From Streptomyces sp. NBC_01142 (lineage in GTDB: Bacteria > Actinomycetota > Actinomycetes > Streptomycetales > Streptomycetaceae): a DNA stretch of 64,000 nucleotides. This document shows, one piece after another, positions 20,537 to 29,649 of the stretch. How positions within the stretch are numbered: position 1 is the first letter of the stretch; each line of letters starts with the position of its first letter. Location of the stretch: contig NZ_JAPEOR010000002.1 in the NCBI RefSeq assembly GCF_026341125.1, positions 744,001 to 808,000 on the forward strand, read 5' to 3'. A program made the position numbers and the translations under genes. The notes below the pieces were generated by a model. It was not told the DNA's origin. It ran no database searches and was given only the letters and a program-made list of their open reading frames with translations.

Positions 20537-21853
20537 ATGCGCGAAGATCAACCTCCGTCCATGACCCGGATCGCGGCCGCCTCGCTCGCCGGTACAGCCA
20601 TCGAGTTCTACGACTTCTTCGTCTACGGGACCGCCGCCGCGCTGGTCCTGGGGCCGCTCTTCTTTCCGACCTTCTCGCCGCTGGCGGGGACGCTCGCCGC
20701 CTTCGGCACCTTCGGGGTCGGCTTTCTGTCGCGGCCCATCGGGTCGGTGATCTTCGGGCACATCGGCGACCGGTACGGACGCCGTCCTGTACTCTTCGCC
20801 TCCCTGCTGCTGACCGGGGCGGCGACGGTCGCCGTCGGGTTCGTGCCGGCGTACGCGTCGATCGGGGTGGCCGCGCCCGTCCTCCTGCTCGTGCTGCGCT
20901 TTCTCCAGGGGCTGGGGCTCGGCGGCGAGTGGGGCGGGGCCGTCCTGCTGACAGCCGAGCATGCTCCGGAGCGGCGGCGCGGACTGTGGGCGAGCTTTCC
21001 CCAGATCGGGCCCTCGGTCGGCTTTCTGCTGGCCAACGGGGTGATGGTGGTGCTGTCGGCGGTGCTGACCGATGCGCAGTTCCGGTCGTGGGGCTGGCGG
21101 GTGCCGTTCTGGGCGGCGGGGGTGCTGGCGCTGGCCGGGCTGCTGCTGCGTACGTCCCTGTCGGAGACCCCGCAGTTCAAGAAGCTCGCCGAGACGGGAC
21201 TACGGGCGAGGGTGCCGCTGATCGACGTGGTGCGCGGGCAGTGGCGGCTGGTGTTGCTGACAGCGGGCGCGCTCGCGATCGGCTACGCCGTGTTCTACGC
21301 GGTCACCACCTGGTCGCTCGCCTACGCCACCGAACAGCTCGGGGTGGACCGCACGACGATGCTCGCCTGCATCATGGCGGCGGTCGCCGTCCAGGGCGCG
21401 GCGACGCCCTTCACGGCGATGCTCGGCGACCGGTACGGGCGCCGGCCCATGTGTCTGCTGGGCTGCGCGGCGGCCGCGCTGTGGATGTTCCCGATGGTGG
21501 CCCTGCTGCAGACCGCGGAGCCGCTGCTGATGTTCGCCGGCTTCCTGGGCGCGCTGCTGGCCTTCATCACGATGTTCTCGGTGGTTGCCGCATATCTGCC
21601 GGAACTGTACGAGCCGAGGGTGCGCTGCACGGGAGCGGCCGTCGGCTACAACCTGGGCGGGGTGGTCGGCGGTGCGCTGACGCCGATCGTGGCCACGACG
21701 GTGGCCCGGGGCGACGGGCCGCCGTGGGGCGTGGCGGTCTATCTGACCGCCATCGCGCTGCTGAGTCTCGGGTGCTTCGCGCTGCTGCCGGAGACCCTGC
21801 CCGCGGCGGCACGGACCGGTACGGCTGAGCCGCCGGAGGCGGTACCTGCCTGA
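20537..21853 (+). CDS. MFS transporter, metabolite:H+ symporter (MHS) type
   Basis: 438-residue integral membrane protein with about 12 hydrophobic segments. MHS marks are the N-terminal TAIEFYDFFVYGTAAALV, the loop 2-3 motif GHIGDRYGRRP and the repeated GDRYGRRP in the second half. Members take up organic acids such as shikimate, citrate or alpha-ketoglutarate with protons. ATG at 20537 follows a TAGTTT box by 7 bases (leaderless type); a TTG at 20528 is less likely. Substrate unknown. Confidence 0.88.
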   Translation: MREDQPPSMTRIAAASLAGTAIEFYDFFVYGTAAALVLGPLFFPTFSPLAGTLAAFGTFGVGFLSRPIGSVIFGHIGDRYGRRPVLFASLLLTGAATVAVGFVPAYASIGVAAPVLLLVLRFLQGLGLGGEWGGAVLLTAEHAPERRRGLWASFPQIGPSVGFLLANGVMVVLSAVLTDAQFRSWGWRVPFWAAGVLALAGLLLRTSLSETPQFKKLAETGLRARVPLIDVVRGQWRLVLLTAGALAIGYAVFYAVTTWSLAYATEQLGVDRTTMLACIMAAVAVQGAATPFTAMLGDRYGRRPMCLLGCAAAALWMFPMVALLQTAEPLLMFAGFLGALLAFITMFSVVAAYLPELYEPRVRCTGAAVGYNLGGVVGGALTPIVATTVARGDGPPWGVAVYLTAIALLSLGCFALLPETLPAAARTGTAEPPEAVPA

Positions 21854-21886
21854 CGGACGCCGGGCAACCTGACGGACGCCGGGCAA
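21849..21886. repeat. Perfect 19-bp tandem duplication over a stop codon
   Basis: CCTGACGGACGCCGGGCAA occurs twice head-to-tail (21849-21867 and 21868-21886). The first copy contains the TGA stop of the transporter gene. Confidence 0.8.
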
Positions 21887-22017
21887 ACGGTGCCCCTGTC
21901 CGACGGGCGGGGTGCGGACTGGCGGGGGTGGCGGGGTGGCGGACTGAGGGCACGGGGCAGCAGCGACGGCCTGCTGCTCCACGCCCCGTGGCCGATGGAC
22001 ACTCCCCCGCACAAGCA

Positions 22018-22055
22018 AGTACCGGCCGGAGTGCTGAGCAACTCCGGCCGGTACT
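22018..22055. terminator. Bidirectional terminator between transporter and terC
   Basis: Perfect 15-bp arms (AGTACCGGCCGGAGT and its complement) with an 8-base loop, placed between two convergent genes. Confidence 0.8.
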
Positions 22056-22082
22056 GGACATCCCTGGGCCGCTCGCCCGCCG

Positions 22083-23129
22083 TCAGGCCTCGACGCTGTC
22101 CTTCTCGGAATCGGACGAGTCGGACGACTCGCGCGACTCGTTCGCCTTGTCCGAGGCGGCCGCGTCCGCCTCGGCTGCTTCCCGCGTGGCCTGCCTCTTG
22201 GAGGCGATCAGGCTGGTGATCGTCGTGACGATCAGCACGCCGCAGATGACCGCCAGCGAGAACGGGATGGAGATCTCGGGGACATGCACCCCGCTCTCGT
22301 GCAGAGCGTGCAGCACCAGCTTGACGCCGATGAAGCCGAGGATCACCGACAGGCCGTAGCTGAGGTGGACCAGCTTCCTGAGCAGTCCGCCGATGAGGAA
22401 GTACAGCTGCCGCAGACCCATGAGCGCGAAGGCGTTGGCGGTGAAGACGATGTACGGGTCCTGGGTCAGGCCGAAGATCGCCGGGATGGAGTCCAGCGCA
22501 AAGAGCACATCAGTGGTGCCGATCGCGAGCATGACCACCATCAGCGGGGTCAGGATGCGCTTGCCGTTGCTGCGGATGAAGAGCTTCGTGCCGTGGTACC
22601 TGTCGGCGACGCCGAAGCGGTTCTCGATGGACTTGAGGAGCCGGTTCTCCTCGAACTCCTCGTCCTCGTCGTCGGAGCGCGCCTCCTGGATGAGCTTCCA
22701 GGCGGTGTAGATGAGGAACGCACCGAAGATGTAGAAGACCCAGGCGAAGCTGGCGATGATCGCGGCGCCGGCTGCGATGAAGATGGCGCGCAGCACGAGG
22801 GCGATCAGCACACCGACGAGCAGCACCCGCTGCTGGAGGTGGGAAGGCACCGAGAACTTCGCCATGATCAGGACGAAGACGAAGAGATTGTCGACGCTGA
22901 GCGACTTCTCGGTGATGAAGCCGGCGAAGAACTCGCCCGATGCCTGGCTGGTGCCGAATATCAGCAGGCCGAGGCCGAAGAGCGCGGCCAGGACGATCCA
23001 GACGACCGTCCAGATTCCGGCTTCCTTGATCGACACGTCATGGGGCTTGCGCCCGATGAAGAAGTCGACAGCAATCAGGGCACTCAGACCAAGAATGGTC
23101 AGCACCCACAGGGTCCATGAAACGTCCAC
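22083..23129 (-). CDS. terC: TerC-family membrane protein (manganese-exporter type)
   Basis: 348 residues with about nine membrane segments. The acidic membrane motifs FFAGFITEKSLSVDNLFVF and the later TDVLFALDSIPAIFG are TerC family hallmarks. TerC relatives (Alx/MntP-linked) export Mn2+ or metallate secreted enzymes, and they accompany tellurite resistance genes. The C-terminal 45 residues are charged and cytoplasmic (ESSDSSDSEKDS). The GTG start has GGAGG 4 bases upstream. A yybP-ykoY-like riboswitch lies in the leader, pointing to Mn2+ control. Confidence 0.92.
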   Translation of the reverse strand: MDVSWTLWVLTILGLSALIAVDFFIGRKPHDVSIKEAGIWTVVWIVLAALFGLGLLIFGTSQASGEFFAGFITEKSLSVDNLFVFVLIMAKFSVPSHLQQRVLLVGVLIALVLRAIFIAAGAAIIASFAWVFYIFGAFLIYTAWKLIQEARSDDEDEEFEENRLLKSIENRFGVADRYHGTKLFIRSNGKRILTPLMVVMLAIGTTDVLFALDSIPAIFGLTQDPYIVFTANAFALMGLRQLYFLIGGLLRKLVHLSYGLSVILGFIGVKLVLHALHESGVHVPEISIPFSLAVICGVLIVTTITSLIASKRQATREAAEADAAASDKANESRESSDSSDSEKDSVEA

Positions 23130-23164
23130 TGCGCCTCCGGCGTCGTACGGCTACTGATCAGCGT

Positions 23165-23285
23165 CGTCGCTGCCGGAGGTCTCCTCCACCCGGGACGGCG
23201 TGTACCGCACCACGGGCCGACGCCCCGGGACCGATGTCGGTCCGTATTGACGGGCACGCCGCGAGTCGGGAGTACTCCCCTCCGC
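23165..23285 (-). ncRNA. yybP-ykoY-type (Mn2+) riboswitch in the terC leader
   Basis: On the minus strand the leader contains GGGGAGTACTCCC (23268-23280) and, about 80 bases on, GGTGGAGGAGACCTCCGGC (23172-23190). These match the two conserved blocks of the yybP-ykoY manganese riboswitch: the GGGGAGUA strand and the stem carrying GAGACC. GC-rich pairing segments lie between them. The second block ends about 45 bases before the terC start and its ribosome site. TerC genes are a classic target of this RNA. Boundaries are approximate. Confidence 0.75.
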
Positions 23286-23354
23286 GCAAAGAAGAGTACA
23301 GGAAAGACCAAAGGAAGGTAAAGGCGTTGGTAAAGCGGACTCCAAGTGCGCAGG

Positions 23355-25328
23355 TCAGCGGCGCCAGTCCCGCCGGGCGGCGGCCACTTGGTCCAGCACC
23401 TGCCGCAGCACCCCGCTCCCCGGTGGCACCGGCAGCGGCTCGTACGTCCAGGCATGCCGGACCCAGGGGTCTGCCAGATGGTCGTCGGGGACCGGGGTGA
23501 TGCGCAACAGGGAGCGCCAGAGCGGGTCGAGCACCGGTCCGTACGCGCTCGCGTCCTCGCGGTCCGCGACCATCAGCAGATGGACACCGACCGCCGGACC
23601 CTCGTCGGCGAGATAGCGCAGCTGAGTGACGGCGCGGTCGTCGAAGCCGTGCGGGAAGTCATTGACGATCAGCAGCTGTTCCGCGGTGTCCAGATCGGGC
23701 GGGAGCGAGTCCGCCGCGCCACCGCGCATCGCCATGGTCACCAGGTCCACGCGTTGGGTGAGCTTGGCGAGAACGGCACTGACGCCCTGGGCGCCGGCCG
23801 CCGGCGGACCGGCGAGGACCCCGGAGTCGACCAGCGGCGCAAGCGAGGCGGCCGCCGTGCCCGCCGGGTCGATGACATGGACCGAGAACTCGCCCGGCGG
23901 ATAGACCGCGAGCAGCCGGGCGGCGTGCGTGACCGCGGAGTCCAGGGCGAGTTTGCGCAGCTGCGCCTCGTCCAGCAGCAGAGCAGCCTCCGAGCCGGAA
24001 CGTCCGCTGTCCACCCACAGCCCCCGCTCCAGCGGCAGCCGCACCAGGAACGGGATGCGCAGATCCGGGCTCTCGGGGAGATGAAGGTCACCGAGGCGCA
24101 GCGCCATCGGGATCTCCATCGGAACGCGGTACGCGTGCCAGGCGGGGTTGTCCCAGCGGGCGAAGGCGGGCGGCAGAGCGGGCTCGACGACCTCGGACTC
24201 GGCGGTGAGCTGTGCGAGGTCCCGGTCGAGGACCTGGCGGGCCTGCTCGGTGAGCTGCTCGCATTTGGCGCGGGCCGCCTCGCGTGCGGCGTCGCCCGTC
24301 CCGCCGATGCGGCTGCGCGGATCGGAGAGGACCTTGTCGATCTCCTGGTCCATCCGGGACTCGGCAAAGTCGACAGCGCTGCGGTACGCGGCGGTGGTAC
24401 GGGCCAGATCCTCGAACATGCCCCAGATCTGGTTGTAGAGGCGCTCCTCCATGGACCAGCCGGTGGCGTCGCCCGCGACCGGCCCGGCCGGCTGCCCGGG
24501 CTGGGCGGGCTGAGCGGCAGGGGGCGGCGGCGGGGGCGCGACGGACTGCCGCCGCGGATGGGCGTAGTTGATGGGTCCGCCGGATCCCGGCGCGGGGTGC
24601 GCCGCGTCGGGCGTGGGCGTCTGACCGGAGGCAGCGGGCTGCGCCCCGGCGACCGAGAGGCCGTCGGAAACCGTGGTGTCCGGTCCGGGCGCCGGGTTCT
24701 GCGGCATCGGCGGCATCGGCGGCCTGGCGAACACGCCGTCGGCACTGCTCGTACGCAACTGCGCCGGTTCGGCACGGGGCGCGCGCTCGGCTGCCGTCTC
24801 CTGAATGGCGGCGGCCGTTTCGCGGGCCTTCGCCAGCCCCTGGTCACCCAGCAGCTCCACGAGTCCGCCGGCGTACCCCTGGCCGACGGCGCGCACCTTC
24901 CAGGCGCCTTGGCGGCGGTACACCTCGACCGCGACGAGCGCCGTCTCGGCGTCCAGGCCGGTGATGGTGAAGCTGGCCAGCTCGTCGCCGTCCTGGACGG
25001 CGACCGCCACGAAGGGGGCCTCGGTGGCGCCGAAGTGGGCCGGGCCGCCGGTGTTTTCGGGGAGCGCGAGCAACGCGTTCACCTGATGCACCTCATCGGG
25101 CACGGCGTCCAGGTCGAGGGCGAACCGAGGCGCTTCGGTGGCGCGCGGGGACACCTCGATCCCGGTCAGCACGGGGGCGCCCGGGTGCGCGATCCACTCC
25201 TCGCGTACCGTCCCCTGCTCGTCGGCGCAGGTGGCGCAGGCCACGACCGGATGGCCGGCCGACACCCGTATCTCCAGGCGGGTGTGGGGCAATGGATGGT
25301 TCTGCCCCCGGACCAGCTCGGCCGTCAT
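23355..25328 (-). CDS. TerD domain fused to an FtsK/HerA-like domain lacking the P-loop lysine
   Basis: 657 residues. Residues 1 to about 165 form a TerD-type calcium-binding beta-sandwich (FALDLDAVP, DGDELASFTITGLDAETALVAVEVY). A Pro/Ala-rich linker spans about 175-290. The C-terminal domain is all-helical at first and then resembles an FtsK/HerA ATPase: LWVDSGRSGSEAALLL occupies the Walker A place, and LLIVNDFPHGF followed by VGVHLLMVADR mimics Walker B and sensor. The catalytic lysine is missing, so it may bind but not hydrolyse nucleotide. Between terC and terD on the same strand; a membrane-associated stress complex is a reasonable guess. Confidence 0.85.
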   Translation of the reverse strand: MTAELVRGQNHPLPHTRLEIRVSAGHPVVACATCADEQGTVREEWIAHPGAPVLTGIEVSPRATEAPRFALDLDAVPDEVHQVNALLALPENTGGPAHFGATEAPFVAVAVQDGDELASFTITGLDAETALVAVEVYRRQGAWKVRAVGQGYAGGLVELLGDQGLAKARETAAAIQETAAERAPRAEPAQLRTSSADGVFARPPMPPMPQNPAPGPDTTVSDGLSVAGAQPAASGQTPTPDAAHPAPGSGGPINYAHPRRQSVAPPPPPPAAQPAQPGQPAGPVAGDATGWSMEERLYNQIWGMFEDLARTTAAYRSAVDFAESRMDQEIDKVLSDPRSRIGGTGDAAREAARAKCEQLTEQARQVLDRDLAQLTAESEVVEPALPPAFARWDNPAWHAYRVPMEIPMALRLGDLHLPESPDLRIPFLVRLPLERGLWVDSGRSGSEAALLLDEAQLRKLALDSAVTHAARLLAVYPPGEFSVHVIDPAGTAAASLAPLVDSGVLAGPPAAGAQGVSAVLAKLTQRVDLVTMAMRGGAADSLPPDLDTAEQLLIVNDFPHGFDDRAVTQLRYLADEGPAVGVHLLMVADREDASAYGPVLDPLWRSLLRITPVPDDHLADPWVRHAWTYEPLPVPPGSGVLRQVLDQVAAARRDWRR

Positions 25329-25494
25329 CGCCTCTGTCCCCTCGGTGCTGTGCGGTGCTCTGTGGTGGTCGTGCCCGCTGAGCTGATGACCGGACTCCGC
25401 TGCGGTCCTACGCAGCGGCCGCCCTCGGCGGTCGTTCTCGGCGGTCGTTCTCGGCGCGCGTGTTGGGCTGTCGTGCTGGGTGGTGACAAGCGGT

Positions 25495-25529
25495 GCAGCT
25501 CCCGGCGGCCTGGTGCCTCCGGGAGCTGC
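25495..25529 (-). terminator. Terminator hairpin after terD
   Basis: 11-bp arms GCAGCTCCCGG and its complement with a 13-base loop, 24 bases beyond the terD stop. Further downstream at 25424-25456 a 13-bp unit CTCGGCGGTCGTT repeats two and a half times before the fusion gene start. Confidence 0.6.
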
Positions 25530-25552
25530 GTGTTCTTCCGCCCGACCCGTGC

Positions 25553-26131
25553 CTACAGGTGCGGCAGGATGGACGGCATCAGGTCCTGGAACGTACGGCC
25601 GTTGGCCGGGTTGCCGAGGGCCGTCATCTGCCAGCCGGCGCCTGCGCGGTGCACCTTCGCCATGATCTGCGCGGTGTACTGGCCGCCGCCGTCGAGCGTG
25701 TAGCGGGCGAGCTCCTGGCCGTTGGTCTCATCGACGATGCGGCAGAAGGCGTTCTGCACCTCCTGGAACGTCTGGCCGGTGAAGGAGTTCACCGTGAAGA
25801 CGATCTGGTCGATGTGAACCGGCACGCGCTGCAGGTCGACGAGGATCGCCTCGTCGTCGCCGCCCGAGCCCGCTCCGCCGACCAGGTTGTCACCGGTGTG
25901 CTTGACCGAGCCGTCGTCGCTGACGAGGTGGCGGAAGAAGACCACGTCCACCGGCTGCTTGTCCGCGAAAAGCACCGCCGACGCATCCAGGTCGACCTCC
26001 CGGGTGCGCGAGCCGAACAGACCGCGGCGCGGCGCTGCCTGCCAGCCGAGCCCCATCCTCACCGCGGTGAGAGTGCCCCCGTCGCTCTTCTGCAGGCTGA
26101 TGGCCTGACCCTTGGTCATGTTGACCGTCAC
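25553..26131 (-). CDS. terD: TerD-family stress protein
   Basis: 192-residue TerD-domain protein, the usual single-domain length. Visible marks: MTKGQAISLQK start region, MGLGWQ, EVDLDASAVLF with Ca2+-ligand aspartates, DNLVGG, and GGDDEAILVDLQRVP. Such proteins bind Ca2+ and occur in tellurite-, phage- and stress-resistance groups. GTG at 26131 is chosen because GAGAAGGGGA lies at proper distance; the internal ATG at 26119 has none. Next to the TerD-FtsK-like fusion and terC, but here these genes sit among core genes rather than in a mobile ter cluster. Confidence 0.92.
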   Translation of the reverse strand: MTVNMTKGQAISLQKSDGGTLTAVRMGLGWQAAPRRGLFGSRTREVDLDASAVLFADKQPVDVVFFRHLVSDDGSVKHTGDNLVGGAGSGGDDEAILVDLQRVPVHIDQIVFTVNSFTGQTFQEVQNAFCRIVDETNGQELARYTLDGGGQYTAQIMAKVHRAGAGWQMTALGNPANGRTFQDLMPSILPHL

Positions 26132-26263
26132 GCGCTGTCCCCTTCTCCCGAATCGCTGCCGCCCATGTGTGCGGTTGTCCAGCACCCTACGCAGTCACTC
26201 GAACGACGCGTCACAGTTGGCTCGTTTTTGTGTCGGTCTTGAAACACACCTGGTGTGAAGGGC

Positions 26264-28393
26264 TCAGGCGAGGCCCGCCTCCTTCATCTGCCGCAGCTCC
26301 TTCTTCAACTCGCTCACCTCGTCGCGCAGCCGTGCCGCCACCTCGAACTGCAGATCGGCGGCCGCGGCCCGCATCCGCTCGGTCATCTCCTCGATGATCC
26401 CTGCCAGTTCGGCCGCCGGACGGTCGGTGAGCACCTCGCCCTTCTTGCCGGACCTGCCGGCCTTGCCGCCGAGCGCCGGGGCGGGAGCCTTCGCCCCCTT
26501 GCCCGGCTTGTCCGCCTTCGCCTGCCGGTATCCGGTCCCGAGCAGCTCCTCGGTGTCGACCTCCTCACGCGCGATGGTCGCAACGATGTCGTTGATCTTC
26601 TTACGGAGGGGCTGCGGGTCGATGCCGCGTTCCGTGTTGTACGCGATCTGCTTCTCCCGGCGGCGGTTGGTCTCCTCGATGGCCTTCTCCATCGCCGCGG
26701 TGATCTTGTCCGCGTACATATGGACCTGGCCGGAGACATTGCGCGCCGCGCGGCCGATGGTCTGGATCAGCGAGGTACCGGAGCGCAGGAAGCCCTCCTT
26801 GTCGGCGTCGAGAATCGCCACCAGCGACACCTCGGGGAGGTCGAGGCCCTCGCGCAGCAGGTTGATGCCGACCAGGACGTCGTACTCACCAGCACGCAGC
26901 TCGCGCAGCAGCTCGATCCGGCGCAGGGTGTCGACGTCACTGTGCAAGTAACGGACCTGAATGCCCAGTTCGAGGAAGTAGTCGGTGAGGTCCTCGGCCA
27001 TCTTCTTGGTGAGCGTGGTGACCAGGACACGCTCGTTCTTCTCCGTGCGTTCGCGGATCTCGTGCACCAGGTCGTCGATCTGGCCCTCGGTGGGCTTGAC
27101 GACGACCTCCGGGTCGACCAGGCCGGTGGGGCGGATGATCTGCTCCACGAAACCGTCGCCGCGGGAGAGTTCGTACTTACCGGGGGTGGCCGACAGATAG
27201 ACGGTCTGGCCGATGCGCCCCTGGAACTCCTCCCATTTCAGCGGACGGTTGTCGAGGGCGGACGGCAGCCGGAAACCGTGGTCGACCAGAGTCCGCTTGC
27301 GGGACGCGTCACCCTCGTACATCGCGCCGATCTGCGGCACGGTGACATGCGACTCGTCGATGACGAGGAGGAAGTCCTCGGGGAAGTAGTCGATGAGGGT
27401 GTTCGGGGCGGAGCCGGGGCCGCGGTCGTCGAAGTGCATGGAGTAGTTCTCGATGCCCGAGCAGGAGCCGATCTGGCGCATCATCTCGATGTCGTACGTG
27501 GTGCGCATGCGCAGCCGCTGGGACTCCAGCAGCTTGCCCTGCTTGTCCAGCTCGGCGAGGCGCCCCTCCAGCTCCACCTCGATACCGTTGATCGCCTTCT
27601 CCATGCGCTCCGGTCCCGCCACGTAGTGACTCGCGGGGAAGACGTAGAGCGACTGGTCCTCGCTGATGATCTCGCCGGTCAGCGGGTGGAGGGTGGACAG
27701 GGCCTCGATCTCGTCACCGAACATCTCGATGCGGACGGCGAGCTCCTCGTATACCGGGAAGATCTCGATGGTGTCGCCACGGACCCGGAAGGTGCCGCGC
27801 GCGAACGCCACGTCGTTGCGCGTGTACTGGATGTCGACGAATCGACGCAGCAGTTGGTCGCGATCGATCTCGTCGCCGACCTTGAGCTGCACCATCCGGT
27901 CGACGTACTCCTGCGGGGTGCCGAGGCCGTAGATGCACGAGACGGAGGCGACCACGATCACATCGCGCCGGGTGAGCAGGGAATTCGTCGCGGAGTGGCG
28001 CAGCCGCTCGACCTCCTCGTTGATCGAGGAGTCCTTCTCGATGTACGTGTCCGACTGCGGGACGTACGCCTCGGGCTGGTAGTAGTCGTAGTACGAGACG
28101 AAGTACTCGACGGCATTGTTGGGCAGGAGCTCGCGGAACTCGTTCGCCAGCTGGGCGGCCAGGGTTTTGTTCGGCGCCATGACCAGGGTGGGACGCTGAA
28201 GCTTCTCGATCATCCAGGCGGTCGTCGCCGACTTGCCGGTGCCGGTCGCACCGAGCAGGACGACATCCTTCTCGCCTGCGCGGATACGCCGCTCCAGGTC
28301 GGCGATGGCCGTCGGCTGGTCGCCATTGGGCTGGTAGGGACTGACGACCTCGAAAGGCGCCACCGTGCGTTCGATCTTGGAAACGGGCCGCAT
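26264..28393 (-). CDS. uvrB: Excinuclease ABC subunit B
   Basis: Helicase-like damage verification subunit that links UvrA to UvrC. 709 residues. Walker [16 protein letters not shown], the beta-hairpin region [22 protein letters not shown] (DEAD-type motif II), the QTIGRAARN motif VI and a C-terminal UVR motif pairing with UvrC are all present. Gly/Ala/Lys-rich linker ([15 protein letters not shown]) before the UVR domain. The ATG at 28393 is 6 bases from a RecA-NDp -10 box, indicating leaderless, damage-inducible expression. Confidence 0.97.
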   Translation of the reverse strand: MRPVSKIERTVAPFEVVSPYQPNGDQPTAIADLERRIRAGEKDVVLLGATGTGKSATTAWMIEKLQRPTLVMAPNKTLAAQLANEFRELLPNNAVEYFVSYYDYYQPEAYVPQSDTYIEKDSSINEEVERLRHSATNSLLTRRDVIVVASVSCIYGLGTPQEYVDRMVQLKVGDEIDRDQLLRRFVDIQYTRNDVAFARGTFRVRGDTIEIFPVYEELAVRIEMFGDEIEALSTLHPLTGEIISEDQSLYVFPASHYVAGPERMEKAINGIEVELEGRLAELDKQGKLLESQRLRMRTTYDIEMMRQIGSCSGIENYSMHFDDRGPGSAPNTLIDYFPEDFLLVIDESHVTVPQIGAMYEGDASRKRTLVDHGFRLPSALDNRPLKWEEFQGRIGQTVYLSATPGKYELSRGDGFVEQIIRPTGLVDPEVVVKPTEGQIDDLVHEIRERTEKNERVLVTTLTKKMAEDLTDYFLELGIQVRYLHSDVDTLRRIELLRELRAGEYDVLVGINLLREGLDLPEVSLVAILDADKEGFLRSGTSLIQTIGRAARNVSGQVHMYADKITAAMEKAIEETNRRREKQIAYNTERGIDPQPLRKKINDIVATIAREEVDTEELLGTGYRQAKADKPGKGAKAPAPALGGKAGRSGKKGEVLTDRPAAELAGIIEEMTERMRAAAADLQFEVAARLRDEVSELKKELRQMKEAGLA

Positions 28394-28399
28394 GCAACA

Positions 28400-28422
28400 A
28401 CCGTACGACCCACCACTGACAG
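28400..28422 (-). promoter_or_regulatory. RecA-NDp/PafBC-type promoter of uvrB
   Basis: Minus-strand CTGTCAGTG (28414-28422), 8 bases, TACGGT (28400-28405). This matches TTGTCRGTG-N8-TAnnnT with one change (C for the first T). Six bases later is the uvrB ATG. Confidence 0.75.
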
Positions 28423-28453
28423 CCGGGTGGTGATCCGCAGGAGATCACCGGCT

Positions 28454-29404
28454 TCACCAGTCGCGCGACCGTGGAAAGTCGCCGGCCCGGGGCTCCCGGC
28501 GCAGGGTTTCACGATGCGCGGCCCGGTCGGCTCCCCAGCTCGCAGGCTTGCCGTACCGGTCGCCGGCGGGCTCACCGTACCGGCGCTCGCCGTGCGACGG
28601 CTGCGAGCGCTGCGCGGGCACCCCGGCGCGCCTGTCCCGCCCCTCGCCCGGCCGCTGCCAGGCCGGCTCGCCCATCACCAGCAGCGGGTCGAACATCACC
28701 ACCACCCCGGCGAGGAGCAGAAAGACCACCGGGCCGACCAGCATGGGCACGAGGAGCGTGGCGGGCGAGTCGCCGGCTGCAGCGGAGCGGCCCCCGGCGC
28801 CGTGCAGATGAACGCTGACCGCGGCCATCCCCACGTAGTGCATCCCGCTCACCGCGATGCCCATCACCAGACTGGCGCCCAGGCTCGCCATGAAGCCGTG
28901 GACCGACACAGCCGCCCAGAGCGCGGAGGTGGCGGCCACGACGGCGATCACTACGGAGAGCGCGACCGTCAGCGTGTCGTACTCGAGGCGTCCCTGCAGT
29001 CGCATTCCGGCCATGCCGAGGTAGTGCATGGAGGCCACGCCGAGACCGGTGATCATGCCGCCGGTGACCAGGGCCATGGGGGTCGCACCGCGGTATCCGA
29101 CGATGAAGATCCCTATGCCGGCCATGACGACGGCAATGGCGAGGCCGGCGAATGTCGTCGGTACGTCGTACGCGATCGGTGCCTCCGCGACGGTGAAGCC
29201 CATCATCGCGATGAAGTGCATGGACCAGATGCCCGAGCCGATCGCGGTGGCGCCGAGTGCGAGCCAGCCCGGCTTGACGGAAGACCGGTTACGGAGGGAC
29301 CTGGTGGTACAGCGCAGGCCCAGGGCCCCGCCGAGGCACGCCATGAAGTACGCCGCCACGGGTGTGGCGAGGCCGTAGCTGAATCCGTCCACAGTGCCCT
29401 GCAT
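28454..29404 (-). CDS. MHYT-domain membrane sensor protein
   Basis: 316 residues with about seven membrane helices and three copies of the MHYT motif (MHFIAMMGF, MHYLGMAGM, MHYVGMAAV). The conserved Met and His residues are thought to coordinate copper and to sense O2, CO or NO. Unlike many bacterial MHYT proteins it has no GGDEF or EAL domain; a charged tail of about 70 residues rich in Arg, Glu and Pro follows instead. ATG at 29404 with GAAGGG 9 bases upstream. It is divergent from the phosphodiesterase gene. Confidence 0.87.
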   Translation of the reverse strand: MQGTVDGFSYGLATPVAAYFMACLGGALGLRCTTRSLRNRSSVKPGWLALGATAIGSGIWSMHFIAMMGFTVAEAPIAYDVPTTFAGLAIAVVMAGIGIFIVGYRGATPMALVTGGMITGLGVASMHYLGMAGMRLQGRLEYDTLTVALSVVIAVVAATSALWAAVSVHGFMASLGASLVMGIAVSGMHYVGMAAVSVHLHGAGGRSAAAGDSPATLLVPMLVGPVVFLLLAGVVVMFDPLLVMGEPAWQRPGEGRDRRAGVPAQRSQPSHGERRYGEPAGDRYGKPASWGADRAAHRETLRREPRAGDFPRSRDW

Positions 29405-29649
29405 ACCCGTATGCCCTTCGCTCCTTGTGATCCCGCGATCCCTGACGGAACGTCTGGTTGGGGGCGAGGGTATGGCCCCCGCAACGCTAAGCAAACAAGT
29501 GAACGGAGATTTATCGACACGGAAGTTGTCACGTGATGTGTTCTGGTCGGTTCCGTTCACATAGTGGCCATACTTCGCCTGTCCCTCGTTGGCCGCCGAG
29601 TGCCACCGTCGGCCCGACCGTCCGTGGTCCGACGACGTGAGGAGTCCAT

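Noticed and set aside
22083..26131. A mobile tellurite-resistance cluster
   Set aside because: No transposase, integrase or flanking repeat, and the genes lie among conserved core genes with typical composition.
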